Below, one piece after another: positions 7,759 to 16,770 of a stretch of 60,616 bases of DNA (positions within the stretch are counted from its first letter, which is position 1; each line of letters starts with the position of its first letter). The stretch is from an uncultured Alphaproteobacteria bacterium (GTDB lineage: Bacteria; Pseudomonadota; Alphaproteobacteria; Rhizobiales; Ancalomicrobiaceae). The stretch lies in the NCBI GenBank assembly GCA_937892955.1, contig CALBKH010000116.1:1-60616 (forward strand). Direction: 5' to 3'. A program made the position numbers and the translations under genes. The notes under the pieces are model-generated. The model was not told the DNA's origin, ran no database searches, and saw only the letters and a program-made list of their open reading frames with translations.

Positions 7759-9414
7759 ATGGCTCGACCAGTCGAGACAAAGGCATTCACGCTCGAGGAA
7801 ATGGGCTATTCGCTCTTCCTCGCGCTTCTCGCCGTCGTCTGCGTGATCCTCGCCGGCAAGGCGTGGGAACCGCAGTTGGCGTTCCACGCAGCTGTCGGCG
7901 CGGTCTTCGCGGCGATCGGCATCTTCCTGATCATCAAGGGCTACAACGATCGCAGCGCCCAGCCGGCGCAGATGATCGACGGCAAGGCCAACTACAACTA
8001 CGGGCCCATCAAGTTCGCCGCCATCGCGTCGGTGTTCTGGGGCGTGGCCGGCTTCCTGGTGGGCGTCTACATCGCCTCCGAGTTGGCTTGGCCGGCTCTG
8101 AACCTGGACCTGCCCTTCATCAACTTCGGGCGTCTGCGGCCGCTGCACACCTCGGCGGTGATCTTCGCCTTCGGTGGCAACGTCCTCCTCGCCACGTCGT
8201 TCTACGTCGTGCAGCGCACGTCGCAGGCGCGTATGCCGGGCATCGTCACCCCGTGGTTCATCGTCCTCGGCTACAACGCCTTCATCGTGATCGCCGGTAC
8301 GGGCTATCTGCTCGGCGTCACCCAGTCGAAGGAATATGCCGAGCCGGAGTGGTACGCCGACCTGTGGCTCACCATCGTGTGGGTGATCTATCTCCTCGCC
8401 TTCCTCGGCACCCTGTGGAAGCGTAAGGAACCCCACATCTACGTGGCCAACTGGTTCTACCTGGCCTTCATCGTCACCGTCGCGATGCTGCACCTCGGCA
8501 ACAACATGTCGGTGCCGGTGTCGATCTACTCGATCAAGTCGGTGCAGGTGTTCTCCGGCGTCCAGGACGCCATGGTCCAGTGGTGGTACGGCCACAACGC
8601 GGTCGGCTTCTTCCTGACCGCCGCGTTCCTCGGCATCATGTACTACTTCGTTCCGAAGCGGGCCGACCGTCCGGTGTACTCCTACCGGCTGTCGATCATC
8701 CACTTCTGGGCGCTGATCTTCCTCTACATCTGGGCCGGCCCGCATCACCTCCACTACACGGCGCTGCCCGAATGGGCTTCGACCCTCGGCATGACCTTTT
8801 CGATCATGCTGTGGATGCCGTCCTGGGGTGGCATGATCAACGGCCTGATGACGCTCTCGGGCGCCTGGGACAAGCTGCGCACCGACCCGGTGCTCCGCAT
8901 GCTCGTCGTGTCCGTCGCCTTCTACGGCATGTCGACCTTCGAAGGTCCGCTCATGTCGATCAAGGCGGTGAACGGCCTCAGCCACTACACCGACTGGACC
9001 GTCGGTCACGTCCACTCCGGCGCTCTCGGCTGGGTCGGCTTCGTGTCCTTCGGCGCGCTCTACTGCCTGTTCCCCTGGCTGTGGAACAAGAAGAGCGTCT
9101 ACTCGCTGAAGCTCGTCAGCTGGCACTTCTGGACCGCCACCATCGGCATCGTGTTCTACATCTGCGCCATGTGGGTGTCGGGCATCATGCAGGGCCTGAT
9201 GTGGCGTGCCTACGACAAGCTCGGCTTCCTGGAGTACTCCTTCATCGAAACCGTTGCGGCCATGCATCCCTACTACGCGATCCGTGCTCTGGGCGGTGCC
9301 CTGTTCCTGCTCGGTTCGCTGATCATGGTCTACAACCTGTACATGACCGTGGCTCATGGTGAGGACGCCGAAGGCGCCACCGCCGGTGCCCCGGCTCTGG
9401 CCCCGGCCGAGTGA
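7759..9414 (+). CDS. ccoN: cbb3-type cytochrome c oxidase subunit I CcoN
   Basis: Catalytic haem-copper subunit (551 residues, full length) that reduces O2 to water with low-spin haem b and a b3-CuB centre in the inner membrane. At least twelve hydrophobic segments are visible. Histidine ligands appear in RPLHTSAVIFAFGGN, in WWYGHNAVGF, in the HH pair of GPHHLHYTALP and in TVGHVHSGALGW. First gene of the ccoNOQP operon; ccoO starts 13 bp after its stop. A FixK box upstream implies induction at low oxygen. Confidence 0.97.
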   Translation: MARPVETKAFTLEEMGYSLFLALLAVVCVILAGKAWEPQLAFHAAVGAVFAAIGIFLIIKGYNDRSAQPAQMIDGKANYNYGPIKFAAIASVFWGVAGFLVGVYIASELAWPALNLDLPFINFGRLRPLHTSAVIFAFGGNVLLATSFYVVQRTSQARMPGIVTPWFIVLGYNAFIVIAGTGYLLGVTQSKEYAEPEWYADLWLTIVWVIYLLAFLGTLWKRKEPHIYVANWFYLAFIVTVAMLHLGNNMSVPVSIYSIKSVQVFSGVQDAMVQWWYGHNAVGFFLTAAFLGIMYYFVPKRADRPVYSYRLSIIHFWALIFLYIWAGPHHLHYTALPEWASTLGMTFSIMLWMPSWGGMINGLMTLSGAWDKLRTDPVLRMLVVSVAFYGMSTFEGPLMSIKAVNGLSHYTDWTVGHVHSGALGWVGFVSFGALYCLFPWLWNKKSVYSLKLVSWHFWTATIGIVFYICAMWVSGIMQGLMWRAYDKLGFLEYSFIETVAAMHPYYAIRALGGALFLLGSLIMVYNLYMTVAHGEDAEGATAGAPALAPAE

Positions 9415-9427
9415 AGGAGCACGAGTC

Positions 9428-10192
9428 ATGTCTCTGATGGAAAAGCACGCCATCTTCGAGAAGAACTCCATCGTTCTCCTCGTCGGCATCCTGATCATGG
9501 TCGCCATCGGCGGCCTGGTCGAAATCGTCCCGCTCTTCTACCTGAAGAGCACGATCGAGAAGGTGGAGGGCATGCGTCCCTACACCCCGCTCGAGCTGGC
9601 GGGACGCAACATCTACCTCCGCGAAGGTTGCTATCTGTGCCACAGCCAGATGATCCGTCCGATGCGCGACGAGATCGAACGCTACGGCCACTTCTCCCTC
9701 GCGGCCGAGTCCATGTACGACCACCCCTTCCAGTGGGGTTCCAAGCGCACGGGTCCCGACCTCGCCCGCCTCGGAAACAAGTATTCCGACAAGTGGCACG
9801 TCGAGCATCTGATCAACCCGCGCGCGGTCGTTCCGGACAGCGTGATGCCGGGATATCCCTTCCTGGCGAAGACCGAGCTGGCCACCACGCACCTTCAGGA
9901 CGTGGTCAAGACCAACGCGCTGGTCGGCGTGCCCTACACGGCCGATCAGATCGCCAACGTCGCGGCCGACGTGATGGCTCAGGCCAACCCCGACGACAAG
10001 AACGTCGGCGCGTTCCTGCAGCGCTACACGGTCACCAACTCGAAGGGTGAGAAGATCTCGACTCCGGTCGCCCGTGACTTCGACGGCAACCCCGCCAAGG
10101 TCACCGAACTGGACGCCGTGATCGCCTACCTTCAGGTGCTCGGAACCATGGTGGACTTCAAGCTCTACGACGACAAGGCGAACCTGAGGTGA
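9428..10192 (+). CDS. ccoO: cbb3 oxidase monohaem subunit CcoO
   Basis: Membrane-anchored c-type cytochrome (254 residues) that passes electrons to CcoN. One N-terminal transmembrane segment (about residues 14-36, SIVLLVGILIMVAIGGLVEI) is followed by a periplasmic domain with one haem-c motif CYLCH (C68, C71, H72). The methionine ligand is probably in VMPGYPF. The ATG at 9428 is preceded by AAGGAG; the frame stays open further upstream inside ccoN but that extension has no ribosome site. Co-transcribed with ccoN and ccoQ. Confidence 0.97.
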   Translation: MSLMEKHAIFEKNSIVLLVGILIMVAIGGLVEIVPLFYLKSTIEKVEGMRPYTPLELAGRNIYLREGCYLCHSQMIRPMRDEIERYGHFSLAAESMYDHPFQWGSKRTGPDLARLGNKYSDKWHVEHLINPRAVVPDSVMPGYPFLAKTELATTHLQDVVKTNALVGVPYTADQIANVAADVMAQANPDDKNVGAFLQRYTVTNSKGEKISTPVARDFDGNPAKVTELDAVIAYLQVLGTMVDFKLYDDKANLR

Positions 10193-10205
10193 GGAGTGTG
10201 AGGTC

Positions 10206-10358
10206 ATGAACACCTACACATCACTTGCCGAGTTCGCCCAGACGTGGGGTCTGGTCTACTTCTTCGTCATCTTCGCGGGGGTCCTCGTCTACGCCCTGTG
10301 GCCGTCCAATAAACGGCCCTTCGACGAGGCCTCGCGCGTCCCCCTGCGGGAGGATTGA
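10206..10358 (+). CDS. ccoQ: cbb3 oxidase small subunit CcoQ
   Basis: A 50-residue single-span membrane protein starting MNTYTSLAEFAQTWG, with a hydrophobic helix at about residues 14-34 (LVYFFVIFAGVLVYALW) and a polar tail KRPFDEASRVPLRED, typical of CcoQ. It stabilises the cbb3 complex. It lies 13 bp after ccoO and 3 bp before ccoP in the conserved NOQP order, with GAGG upstream of its ATG. Confidence 0.93.
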   Translation: MNTYTSLAEFAQTWGLVYFFVIFAGVLVYALWPSNKRPFDEASRVPLRED

Positions 10359-10361
10359 TCC

Positions 10362-11222
10362 ATGGCACAACAGGAACTCGACCATCTGTCGGGTCAGACG
10401 ACGACCGGCCACGAATGGGACGGTCTGAAGGAACTGAACACGCCGCTGCCGAAGTGGTGGCTCTACGTGTTCTACGTCTGCATCATCTGGTCCGTCGGAT
10501 ATTACGTCTTCTATCCGTCGTGGCCTCTGGTGAGCAGCTACACCCAAGGCATCTTCGGTTCGACGATGCGCTCCGACTCGATCGCCGCCTACGAAGGTGG
10601 TGTGAAGGCTCGACTGGCCAACGCGTCCGGTCTCGCCGACGCGCCGCTCGAGCAGATCAAGTCGACTCCGGCCCTGCTCGAGTTCGCCATGGCGAACGGC
10701 AAGGCCGCCTTCGGCGACAACTGCGCCCCGTGCCACGGCTCGGGTGCGACCGGCGGTCCGGGCTATCCCAGCCTGCAGGACGACGACTGGATCTGGGGCG
10801 GCAAGCTCGCCGACATCTACCAGACCCTGCAGTTCGGCATCCGTTCCGGCCATGCCAAGGCGCGTGACAGCCAGATGCCGAACTTCGGTAAGGACGGCAT
10901 CCTGAACAAGGAGCAGATCGCTTCCGTCGCCTCCTACGTCGTCTCCCTCTCCGATACCTCGGTGAAGGCGGCGGCCGACGGCAAGCAGCTGTTCTCCGAC
11001 AACTGCGCCGCCTGCCACGGCGAAGACGCCAAGGGCAACCTCGAACTCGGCGCGCCCAACCTCGCCGACAAGATCTGGCTCTACGGCGGCGGTGTGGACA
11101 AGGTCGCGGCTCAGATGACCGAAGCCAAGCACGGCGTCATGCCGGCTTGGGAAGGCCGTCTCGATGCGATCACCATCAAGTCGCTGGCCGTCTACGTCCA
11201 CTCGCTGGGCGGCGGCAAGTGA
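10362..11222 (+). CDS. ccoP: cbb3 oxidase dihaem subunit CcoP
   Basis: Dihaem c-type cytochrome, 286 residues, receiving electrons from cytochrome c/bc1 and passing them to CcoO. The N-terminus has the conserved HEWDGLKELNTPLPKWW, then a membrane helix (residues ~33-55), then two cytochrome c domains with CAPCH (C121/C124/H125) and CAACH (C215/C218/H219). Methionine ligands are probably in SQMPNF and GVMPAW. Last gene of ccoNOQP; a strong hairpin follows at 11297. Confidence 0.97.
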   Translation: MAQQELDHLSGQTTTGHEWDGLKELNTPLPKWWLYVFYVCIIWSVGYYVFYPSWPLVSSYTQGIFGSTMRSDSIAAYEGGVKARLANASGLADAPLEQIKSTPALLEFAMANGKAAFGDNCAPCHGSGATGGPGYPSLQDDDWIWGGKLADIYQTLQFGIRSGHAKARDSQMPNFGKDGILNKEQIASVASYVVSLSDTSVKAAADGKQLFSDNCAACHGEDAKGNLELGAPNLADKIWLYGGGVDKVAAQMTEAKHGVMPAWEGRLDAITIKSLAVYVHSLGGGK

Positions 11223-11296
11223 TCCACGAACCCGAGGGGGAGGGGTGCGAACCTCTCCTCCCCGAGACCACGGCGGCCGAACGGCGCGCCGCGATC

Positions 11297-11330
11297 ACGA
11301 GGGAGACGCGAACCGTCTCCCTCGTTCGTT
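11297..11330 (+). terminator. Terminator of ccoNOQP
   Basis: ACGAGGGAGAC (11297-11307) and GTCTCCCTCGT (11315-11325) form a perfect 11-bp stem, followed by TCGTTTG. A second hairpin, CGGGATGC/GCATCCCG, lies at 11431-11455. Confidence 0.75.
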
Positions 11331-11771
11331 TGCGGGGAGGCATCCGCTTCTCCGCCCGACCGGATCTCGTCGTCCTCGGACGGCGTCCCTCATGGGCACC
11401 GGATCTCGTGTCGGGCGTGTGAGCGAGGGGCGGGATGCGTCTTCGGGGCATCCCGCGTCGACGTCACCACCACTTTCCGGTCGTCACCGCCGTGCCGTCG
11501 CGCGGTCGGGGGAGCCCGACGACCCCTGTGTCATCCCGCCGCGCGCGGGACGATCGAATCGATTGGATCGGCATGTACACGCATCCGTGGCTTGCCGTGA
11601 CGGGGATCGCGCCCTAGAGCCTCCCCGGGAGAGACCCGCCGCCGACGGCGACGGGAGACGTCCGGCGACGCGGAGGATGCCACCTCCGCGACGAACGTCG
11701 GGACGGCCGGGTGACGGCACCGGCGAGGGGCCGGAGTGGTCGCCGACGGGTGTGTGAGAGGGACGGACGGA
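11331..11771 (+). other. Intergenic region ccoP-ccoG, no gene recognised
   Basis: The 549-bp gap 11223-11771 holds the terminator hairpins and otherwise no credible gene. I searched both strands by eye for a TTGAC/TTGAT-N4-ATCAA box before ccoG and found none, so ccoGHIS either depends on read-through from ccoNOQP or has a promoter of another kind. Confidence 0.5.
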
Positions 11772-13223
11772 ATGAGCGTCGAAAGTGGTGCCGGTGCCGG
11801 AGGGGAGAGCGATCAGCTCTACGCCGATCAAGCCAAGATCTATCCGGCGAAGGTCACGGGTACGTTCCGCAGGATCAAGTGGGCCATCCTCGTCGTCGGC
11901 CTCGCCATCTACTACTTCTTGCCGTTCCTGCGCTGGACGCGGGCTCCCGGTCAACCGGATCAGGCGATCCTGCTCGATCTGCCGGGGCGGCGTTTCTATT
12001 TCTTCATGGTCGAGATCTGGCCGCAGGAAGTCTACTACGTCACCGGGTTGATGATCATCGCGGCCTTCGTGCTGTTCCTGATGAACGCCGTGGCCGGCCG
12101 CATCTGGTGCGGTTATCTCTGCCCGCAGACGGTGTGGACCGATCTCTATTTCGCCGTCGCGCGCTTCTTCCAGGGCGATCGCCGCACCCAGATGAAGCTC
12201 GACGCCGCGCCGTGGAGCTTCGACAAGCTGTGGCGCAAGGCGGCGACCCATTTCGTCTGGATCATGATCGCCTGGTGGACCGGCGGCGCCTGGGTGCTCT
12301 ATTTCGCCGACGCACCGACCCTGGTGAAGGAACTGGCGACCCTCGAAGCGCCGTCGATCGCCTACATCTGGATCGCCATCCTCACCGCTTCGACCTATCT
12401 TCTCGCCGGCTTCGCCCGCGAGCAGGTCTGCCTCTACATGTGTCCCTGGCCGCGCATCCAGGCGGCGCTGACCGACGAATGGGCGCTCAACGTCTCCTAT
12501 CGTGTCGACCGCGGCGAGCCGCGCGGCTCGCTCAAGCAGAACCGCAAGCTCGCCGCCCAGGGTCTGCCCGCCGGCGACTGCGTCGACTGCGGCCAGTGCG
12601 TTGCCGCCTGTCCGACCGGCGTCGACATCCGCGAAGGCCTGCAGATGGGTTGCATCCAGTGCGGTCTGTGCATCGACGCCTGCGACACGGTGATGACCAA
12701 GCTCGGCAAGCCGAAGCGCCTCATCGGTTACGACACCGACATCAACATAGAACGGCGCGAGCGCGGCGAGGCGGCCGTCTACAGCTTCATCCGCCCCCGC
12801 ACGATGATCTACGTGGTTCTGATCCTCGTGGTGGCGGCGATCATGGGCTGGCGTCTGTCGACCCGCGCCACCGTCGGCGTCAGCGTCCTGCACGATCGCA
12901 ATCCGCTCTACGTCACCAACTCCGATGGATCGATCCGCAACGGCTACACCGTGCGCCTCCTCAACAAGGAGCCGCACCAGCGCGATCTGGCCCTGTCGGT
13001 GAAGGGCCTGCCGAAGGGGTCCCACATCGACACGTCGAGTGTGGCGCGACACGAGGGTGAAACCCTGGTCTTCACCACCGACGCCGATCAGACCCGCGAG
13101 GTCCGCGTCCAGGTGGTGGTGCCGGCCGGGGCGAGTATCGGCCATTCGACCGATCTGGCCTTCGAACTCGCCGCCCCCGGCGGCGAGGTGGCCACGGCCA
13201 AGGACTTCTTCAAGGCGCCGTGA
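11772..13223 (+). CDS. ccoG: cbb3 oxidase assembly ferredoxin-like protein CcoG (FixG/RdxA)
   Basis: Membrane iron-sulfur protein of 483 residues needed for cbb3 assembly; known as a Cu(II) reductase supplying Cu(I) for CuB. After several hydrophobic helices, C113 and C117 lie in CGYLCPQTVW. A 2x[4Fe-4S] ferredoxin domain follows (CGQCVAACPTG and CIQCGLCIDACD), then a helix and a periplasmic beta-rich C-terminal domain. ATG 11772 has GAGGGAC upstream; an upstream in-frame GTG at 11736 is less likely. First gene of ccoGHIS. Confidence 0.95.
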   Translation: MSVESGAGAGGESDQLYADQAKIYPAKVTGTFRRIKWAILVVGLAIYYFLPFLRWTRAPGQPDQAILLDLPGRRFYFFMVEIWPQEVYYVTGLMIIAAFVLFLMNAVAGRIWCGYLCPQTVWTDLYFAVARFFQGDRRTQMKLDAAPWSFDKLWRKAATHFVWIMIAWWTGGAWVLYFADAPTLVKELATLEAPSIAYIWIAILTASTYLLAGFAREQVCLYMCPWPRIQAALTDEWALNVSYRVDRGEPRGSLKQNRKLAAQGLPAGDCVDCGQCVAACPTGVDIREGLQMGCIQCGLCIDACDTVMTKLGKPKRLIGYDTDINIERRERGEAAVYSFIRPRTMIYVVLILVVAAIMGWRLSTRATVGVSVLHDRNPLYVTNSDGSIRNGYTVRLLNKEPHQRDLALSVKGLPKGSHIDTSSVARHEGETLVFTTDADQTREVRVQVVVPAGASIGHSTDLAFELAAPGGEVATAKDFFKAP

Positions 13224-13559
13224 GGCGCTGGCGAGTGAGCCCGGTACGAGGCTCGGCGCCACCGGCCGAACCCGGCGTGCCGCATCGGCTCGCCGGGCGG
13301 AGACGAAGCGGCGCTCGACCGCATCCCGACGACGACGGCGCGACCCGCGGGCCGCGCCTCGAGCCTTCCGGACGGGGAGGCGCACCCATCGCGCGACGGA
13401 AGCGTTCGACGGTGGTCTGCGAGCGAGCGTCTCCGGTCCCGACCGAAGAGACCATTTCGCTCTTCTGCGACGGACGGGCGTCTCGGCGCCCTCGGCCGTC
13501 GCTTCGAGAGGTGGCCGGCCGAAGAGGTCCGGCGCTCCAGTTGGCTCCGGGAGGGGTTC
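13224..13559 (+). other. Intergenic region ccoG-ccoH
   Basis: 336 bp without a recognisable gene. In most relatives ccoG and ccoH nearly touch, so this gap is unusually long. Only short dyads (for example GAAGAG/CTCTTC near 13445-13465) are visible. Confidence 0.4.
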
Positions 13560-14087
13560 ATGTCGACGTCTCTGAATCAAGAACGCGAACCCGAGGGCAG
13601 CGGCTTCCGGCTCACCGGTCGCCACGTCCTCCTCATCCTCGTCGGCGTCTTCGGATTCATCTTCGCCGTCAACGGCGTGATGATCTGGAAGGCGGTCGAA
13701 TCCTTCCCCGGCGTCGTGACCCGCTCGCCCTATGCCGAGAGCCAGCGCTTCAACAAGACGATCGCCCAGGCCCAGGAGCAGGCGGCCCGCGGCTGGCAGG
13801 TCGATGCCCAGGCGGCGCGCAGTCCCGACGGCCGTGTCGTCGTCCGCCTCGAGGCGCGCGACGCCAAGGGGGTGCCGCTCTCCGGCGTCGCCTTCAAGGC
13901 GACCCTCCTGCATCCCGCCAACCGCTCGCTCGATCATGCCGTGCCGCTTCCCGCGGTCCCCGGCGCCGCCGGTGTCTTCGAAGGCGCCGCGATGGGCGTC
14001 GGCGAAGGCAAATGGGGCCTCGAGGTCGAAGGCCTGACCGACAAGGGGCGAGTGTTCCTGTCGGAGAACGCGCTGTTCCTGCGCTGA
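13560..14087 (+). CDS. ccoH: cbb3 oxidase assembly protein FixH/CcoH
   Basis: A 175-residue membrane-anchored FixH-family protein. One N-terminal hydrophobic helix (about residues 22-44, HVLLILVGVFGFIFAVNGV) is followed by a periplasmic domain with the family feature RSPYAESQRFNKTI and a beta-rich end. FixH helps cbb3 assembly, together with the copper ATPase FixI. GGGAGGGG precedes the ATG. Between ccoG and ccoI in conserved order. Confidence 0.92.
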   Translation: MSTSLNQEREPEGSGFRLTGRHVLLILVGVFGFIFAVNGVMIWKAVESFPGVVTRSPYAESQRFNKTIAQAQEQAARGWQVDAQAARSPDGRVVVRLEARDAKGVPLSGVAFKATLLHPANRSLDHAVPLPAVPGAAGVFEGAAMGVGEGKWGLEVEGLTDKGRVFLSENALFLR

Positions 14088-14145
14088 CCCGGTGACCGAT
14101 CGCTCGTCCGGACACCCTGTCCACACGAGGGGGTTGGACGAATTC

Positions 14146-14176
14146 GATCCGGCGTCGCGAAGCGATCTGCCGGATC
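14146..14176. repeat. REP-like palindrome, copy A
   Basis: GATCCGGC (14146-14153) and GCCGGATC (14169-14176) enclose a smaller palindrome TCGCGAAGCGA. Near-identical elements occur at 20762-20792 and 53076-53110, so this belongs to a dispersed family. Here it sits between ccoH and ccoI. Confidence 0.75.
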
Positions 14177-14204
14177 TCGTATCGCGAGGACGAACGCACC
14201 GCCC

Positions 14205-16451
14205 ATGACCGCCGCCGAACGCGATTGGAACGCCTTCGCCGCCCCCAAGGCCGACGGCACGGTCCACATGGACCTCGCCGTCGAGGGCATCACCTGCGCC
14301 GCCTGCATGTCGACCATCGAGCGCGGCATCCGCACCATGCCGGGCGTCACCGAGGCGCGGGTCAACCTCACCACCCGCCGCCTCGCGCTCGAATGGAAGC
14401 CGGCCGAGACCGAGGCGGGCGCCCTGGTGCGTCGGCTCGAGCGTCTCGGCTATCGCGCCCACCCCTTCGATCCCGGTCGCCGTTCGGCGGAGGAGGAGGC
14501 CGAGGCCAAGGAACTCCTGCGCTGCATGGCGGTGGCCGGTTTCGGCGCGATGAACATCATGTTGCTGTCGGTGTCGGTGTGGGCCGGCAACGCCTCCGAC
14601 ATCGACGCGCCGACCCGCGACCTCTTCCACTGGATTTCGGCGCTGATCGCCCTTCCCGTCGTCGCCTATTCGGGGCGGCCGTTCTTCCGGTCGGCAGCCC
14701 GGGCGCTCCGAGCGCTGCGCACCAACATGGACGTGCCGATTTCCATCGGCGTCGTCCTCACCCTCGGTCTCTCGCTGTTCGAGACCATGCGTTCCGCCGA
14801 GCACGCCTTCTTCGACTCGGTGGTGATGCTGCTGTTCTTTCTGCTCACCGGCCGCTTCCTCGACTACAACATGCGCCGCCGCACCCGCTCGGTGGCCGAG
14901 AACGTCGCGGCGCTCCGGGTCGAATCCGCCGCTCGCATCCTGCCCGACGGCTCGATCCGCGACGTACCGCTCTCCAAGGTCGACCCCGGAGATCTGGTGC
15001 TGGTGCGGCCGGGCGAACGCGTCTCGGTCGACGGCGTCGTCGAGGACGGCGCCTCCGACATCGACCAGAGCCTCGTCACCGGCGAGACCACACTCGTCGC
15101 CGTGGGCCCCGGCACCCGTGTCTACGCGGGAACGCTCAACGTCGGCGGCCTGCTCCGCGTCCGTGTCACCGCCGCCACCGAAGGCACGCTTCTCGACGAG
15201 GTCAACACCCTGCTCGAGACCGCCGCCCAGGCGAAATCGAAATACATGCGGCTCGCCGACCGCGCCGCGAGCGCCTACGCTCCGGTGGTCCACGCCTCGG
15301 CGCTCGTCACCTTCCTCGGCTGGTGGCTCATCGCCGGTTCGCCGGTGGCCGAGAGCCTGGTGATCGCCGTCTCGGTGCTGATCATCACCTGCCCCTGTGC
15401 GCTGGCCCTCGCCATTCCCGCGGTGCAGGTCGTCACCTCCGGCATCCTGTTCAAAGCCGGCGTGCTGCTCCATTCCGGCGACGCCATCGAGCGTCTGGCG
15501 GCGGTCGACACCGTCGTCTTCGACAAGACCGGTACGCTGACCCTGCCCGAACCCCGCCTGCTCGATCGCGACGCCGTCGACCCCGAGCGCCTGGCGCGGG
15601 CCGGTCGGCTGGCGCGCGCCAGCCGTCACCCGCTGGGGCAGGCGCTGGCCGAGATCACCCGCGCCGTGGCGCCGCCGCTCGAGGTGCGCGAAGAACCGGG
15701 CCGCGGCATCGAAACGACCGTCGACGGCCGCGTCGAACGGCTCGGCTCCCCCGCCTTCTGCGGCGTCGATGCGGCGGCGGTGGAGGCGCTCCTCGCGCGG
15801 TTCCCCGGCGCCTCGCTCGTCGCCCATCGCGAAGGCGACGACGCGCCGATCCTCGTCGCCTTCGAACAGGGCCTGCGCCGCGACGCCCGCGAGGTCGTCG
15901 ACCGACTGAAGGCGATGGGGCTCGCCGTCGCCATCCTGTCGGGCGACCGTGAGGCGGCCGTCGCCGAGGTGGCCACCACCCTCGGAGTGAGCGACTGGGC
16001 CGCCCATCTCGGCCCGACCGACAAGATCGCTCGGCTCGAGGCGCTGAAGGCGGCGGGCCGCCGCGTGCTGATGGTCGGCGACGGCCTCAACGACGCGCCG
16101 GCGCTGGCCGCCGCCCACGTGTCGCTGTCACCGGTGACGGCGGTGCATCTGTCCCAGGCCGCCGCCGACGCCGTCTTCCTCGGCGACCGCCTGGCGCCGG
16201 TGGTCGCGGCGGTGACCGTCTCCCGCCGCGCCCGCGCCGCAATGATCCAGAACCTGTGGCTGTCGGTGATCTACAATCTGATCGCCGTGCCCGTCGCCGT
16301 GGCCGGCTTGGTGACGCCGTTGATCGCGGCACTCGCCATGTCGGGCTCGTCGGTGCTCGTCACCTTGAACGCCCTGCGACTGCGCCTCGGGGCGGCACCG
16401 GTCGCCGACCCCGGTGACGCCGAGGCCGCGCCCGCGTTCGTCCGCTCTTGA
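14205..16451 (+). CDS. ccoI: Copper-transporting P-type ATPase FixI/CcoI
   Basis: A 748-residue P1B-type ATPase exporting Cu+ for cbb3 CuB insertion. N-terminal heavy-metal domain with CAACM (C31, C34); transmembrane CPC motif at 396-398 in ITCPCALALAIP; phosphorylation motif DKTGTLT (D440); phosphatase-loop TGE in SLVTGETT; hinge GDGLNDAPAL; C-terminal two helices ending SGSSVLVTLNALRL. The FixI-type rather than CopA-type assignment rests on context between ccoH and ccoS. Confidence 0.95.
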   Translation: MTAAERDWNAFAAPKADGTVHMDLAVEGITCAACMSTIERGIRTMPGVTEARVNLTTRRLALEWKPAETEAGALVRRLERLGYRAHPFDPGRRSAEEEAEAKELLRCMAVAGFGAMNIMLLSVSVWAGNASDIDAPTRDLFHWISALIALPVVAYSGRPFFRSAARALRALRTNMDVPISIGVVLTLGLSLFETMRSAEHAFFDSVVMLLFFLLTGRFLDYNMRRRTRSVAENVAALRVESAARILPDGSIRDVPLSKVDPGDLVLVRPGERVSVDGVVEDGASDIDQSLVTGETTLVAVGPGTRVYAGTLNVGGLLRVRVTAATEGTLLDEVNTLLETAAQAKSKYMRLADRAASAYAPVVHASALVTFLGWWLIAGSPVAESLVIAVSVLIITCPCALALAIPAVQVVTSGILFKAGVLLHSGDAIERLAAVDTVVFDKTGTLTLPEPRLLDRDAVDPERLARAGRLARASRHPLGQALAEITRAVAPPLEVREEPGRGIETTVDGRVERLGSPAFCGVDAAAVEALLARFPGASLVAHREGDDAPILVAFEQGLRRDAREVVDRLKAMGLAVAILSGDREAAVAEVATTLGVSDWAAHLGPTDKIARLEALKAAGRRVLMVGDGLNDAPALAAAHVSLSPVTAVHLSQAAADAVFLGDRLAPVVAAVTVSRRARAAMIQNLWLSVIYNLIAVPVAVAGLVTPLIAALAMSGSSVLVTLNALRLRLGAAPVADPGDAEAAPAFVRS

Positions 16452-16572
16452 CCGTCATCGCCGCGCGGCGCAGGGATGACGGACGCGGAAGGGCGGGTAC
16501 GGCCGCGTTGTTCGACGCCCCCGCGTCCGCAGTGACCGAGACGAGGTCCGCGGGACAACGAGAAGGCAAGTC

Positions 16573-16758
16573 ATGGACGTCCTGATCTTCCTGATCCCGA
16601 TCGCGCTCGGCCTCGGACTGCTCGGCCTCTTCGCCTTCATGTGGAGCCTGAAGTCGGGCCAGTTCGAAGATCTGGAGGGCGCTCGCTGGCGCATCCTCGA
16701 CGACAGCGATCTTCCCGGCCGCGAGCCTCCGTCCGAGTCGGGCGAGAAGAAGATCTGA
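16573..16758 (+). CDS. ccoS: cbb3 oxidase maturation protein CcoS (FixS)
   Basis: A 61-residue single-span protein, MDVLIFLIPIALGLGLLGLF with the helix near the N-terminus, followed by the CcoS hallmark WSLKSGQFEDLEGARWRIL. Needed for cofactor insertion into cbb3. Last gene of ccoGHIS. It ends 12 bp from the stop of the convergent HemJ-like gene. A small dyad CCGTCATC/GATGACGG sits at 16452-16482 between ccoI and ccoS. Confidence 0.95.
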   Translation: MDVLIFLIPIALGLGLLGLFAFMWSLKSGQFEDLEGARWRILDDSDLPGREPPSESGEKKI

Positions 16759-16770
16759 GGGCGGTCTCGC

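Noticed and set aside
11484..16118. Very long open frame on the minus strand opposite ccoG, ccoH and ccoI
   Set aside because: It is the mirror of codon positions in high-GC genes, has repetitive Arg/Gly/Asp/His-rich composition with no domain, and runs through the gene gaps without a change in character.
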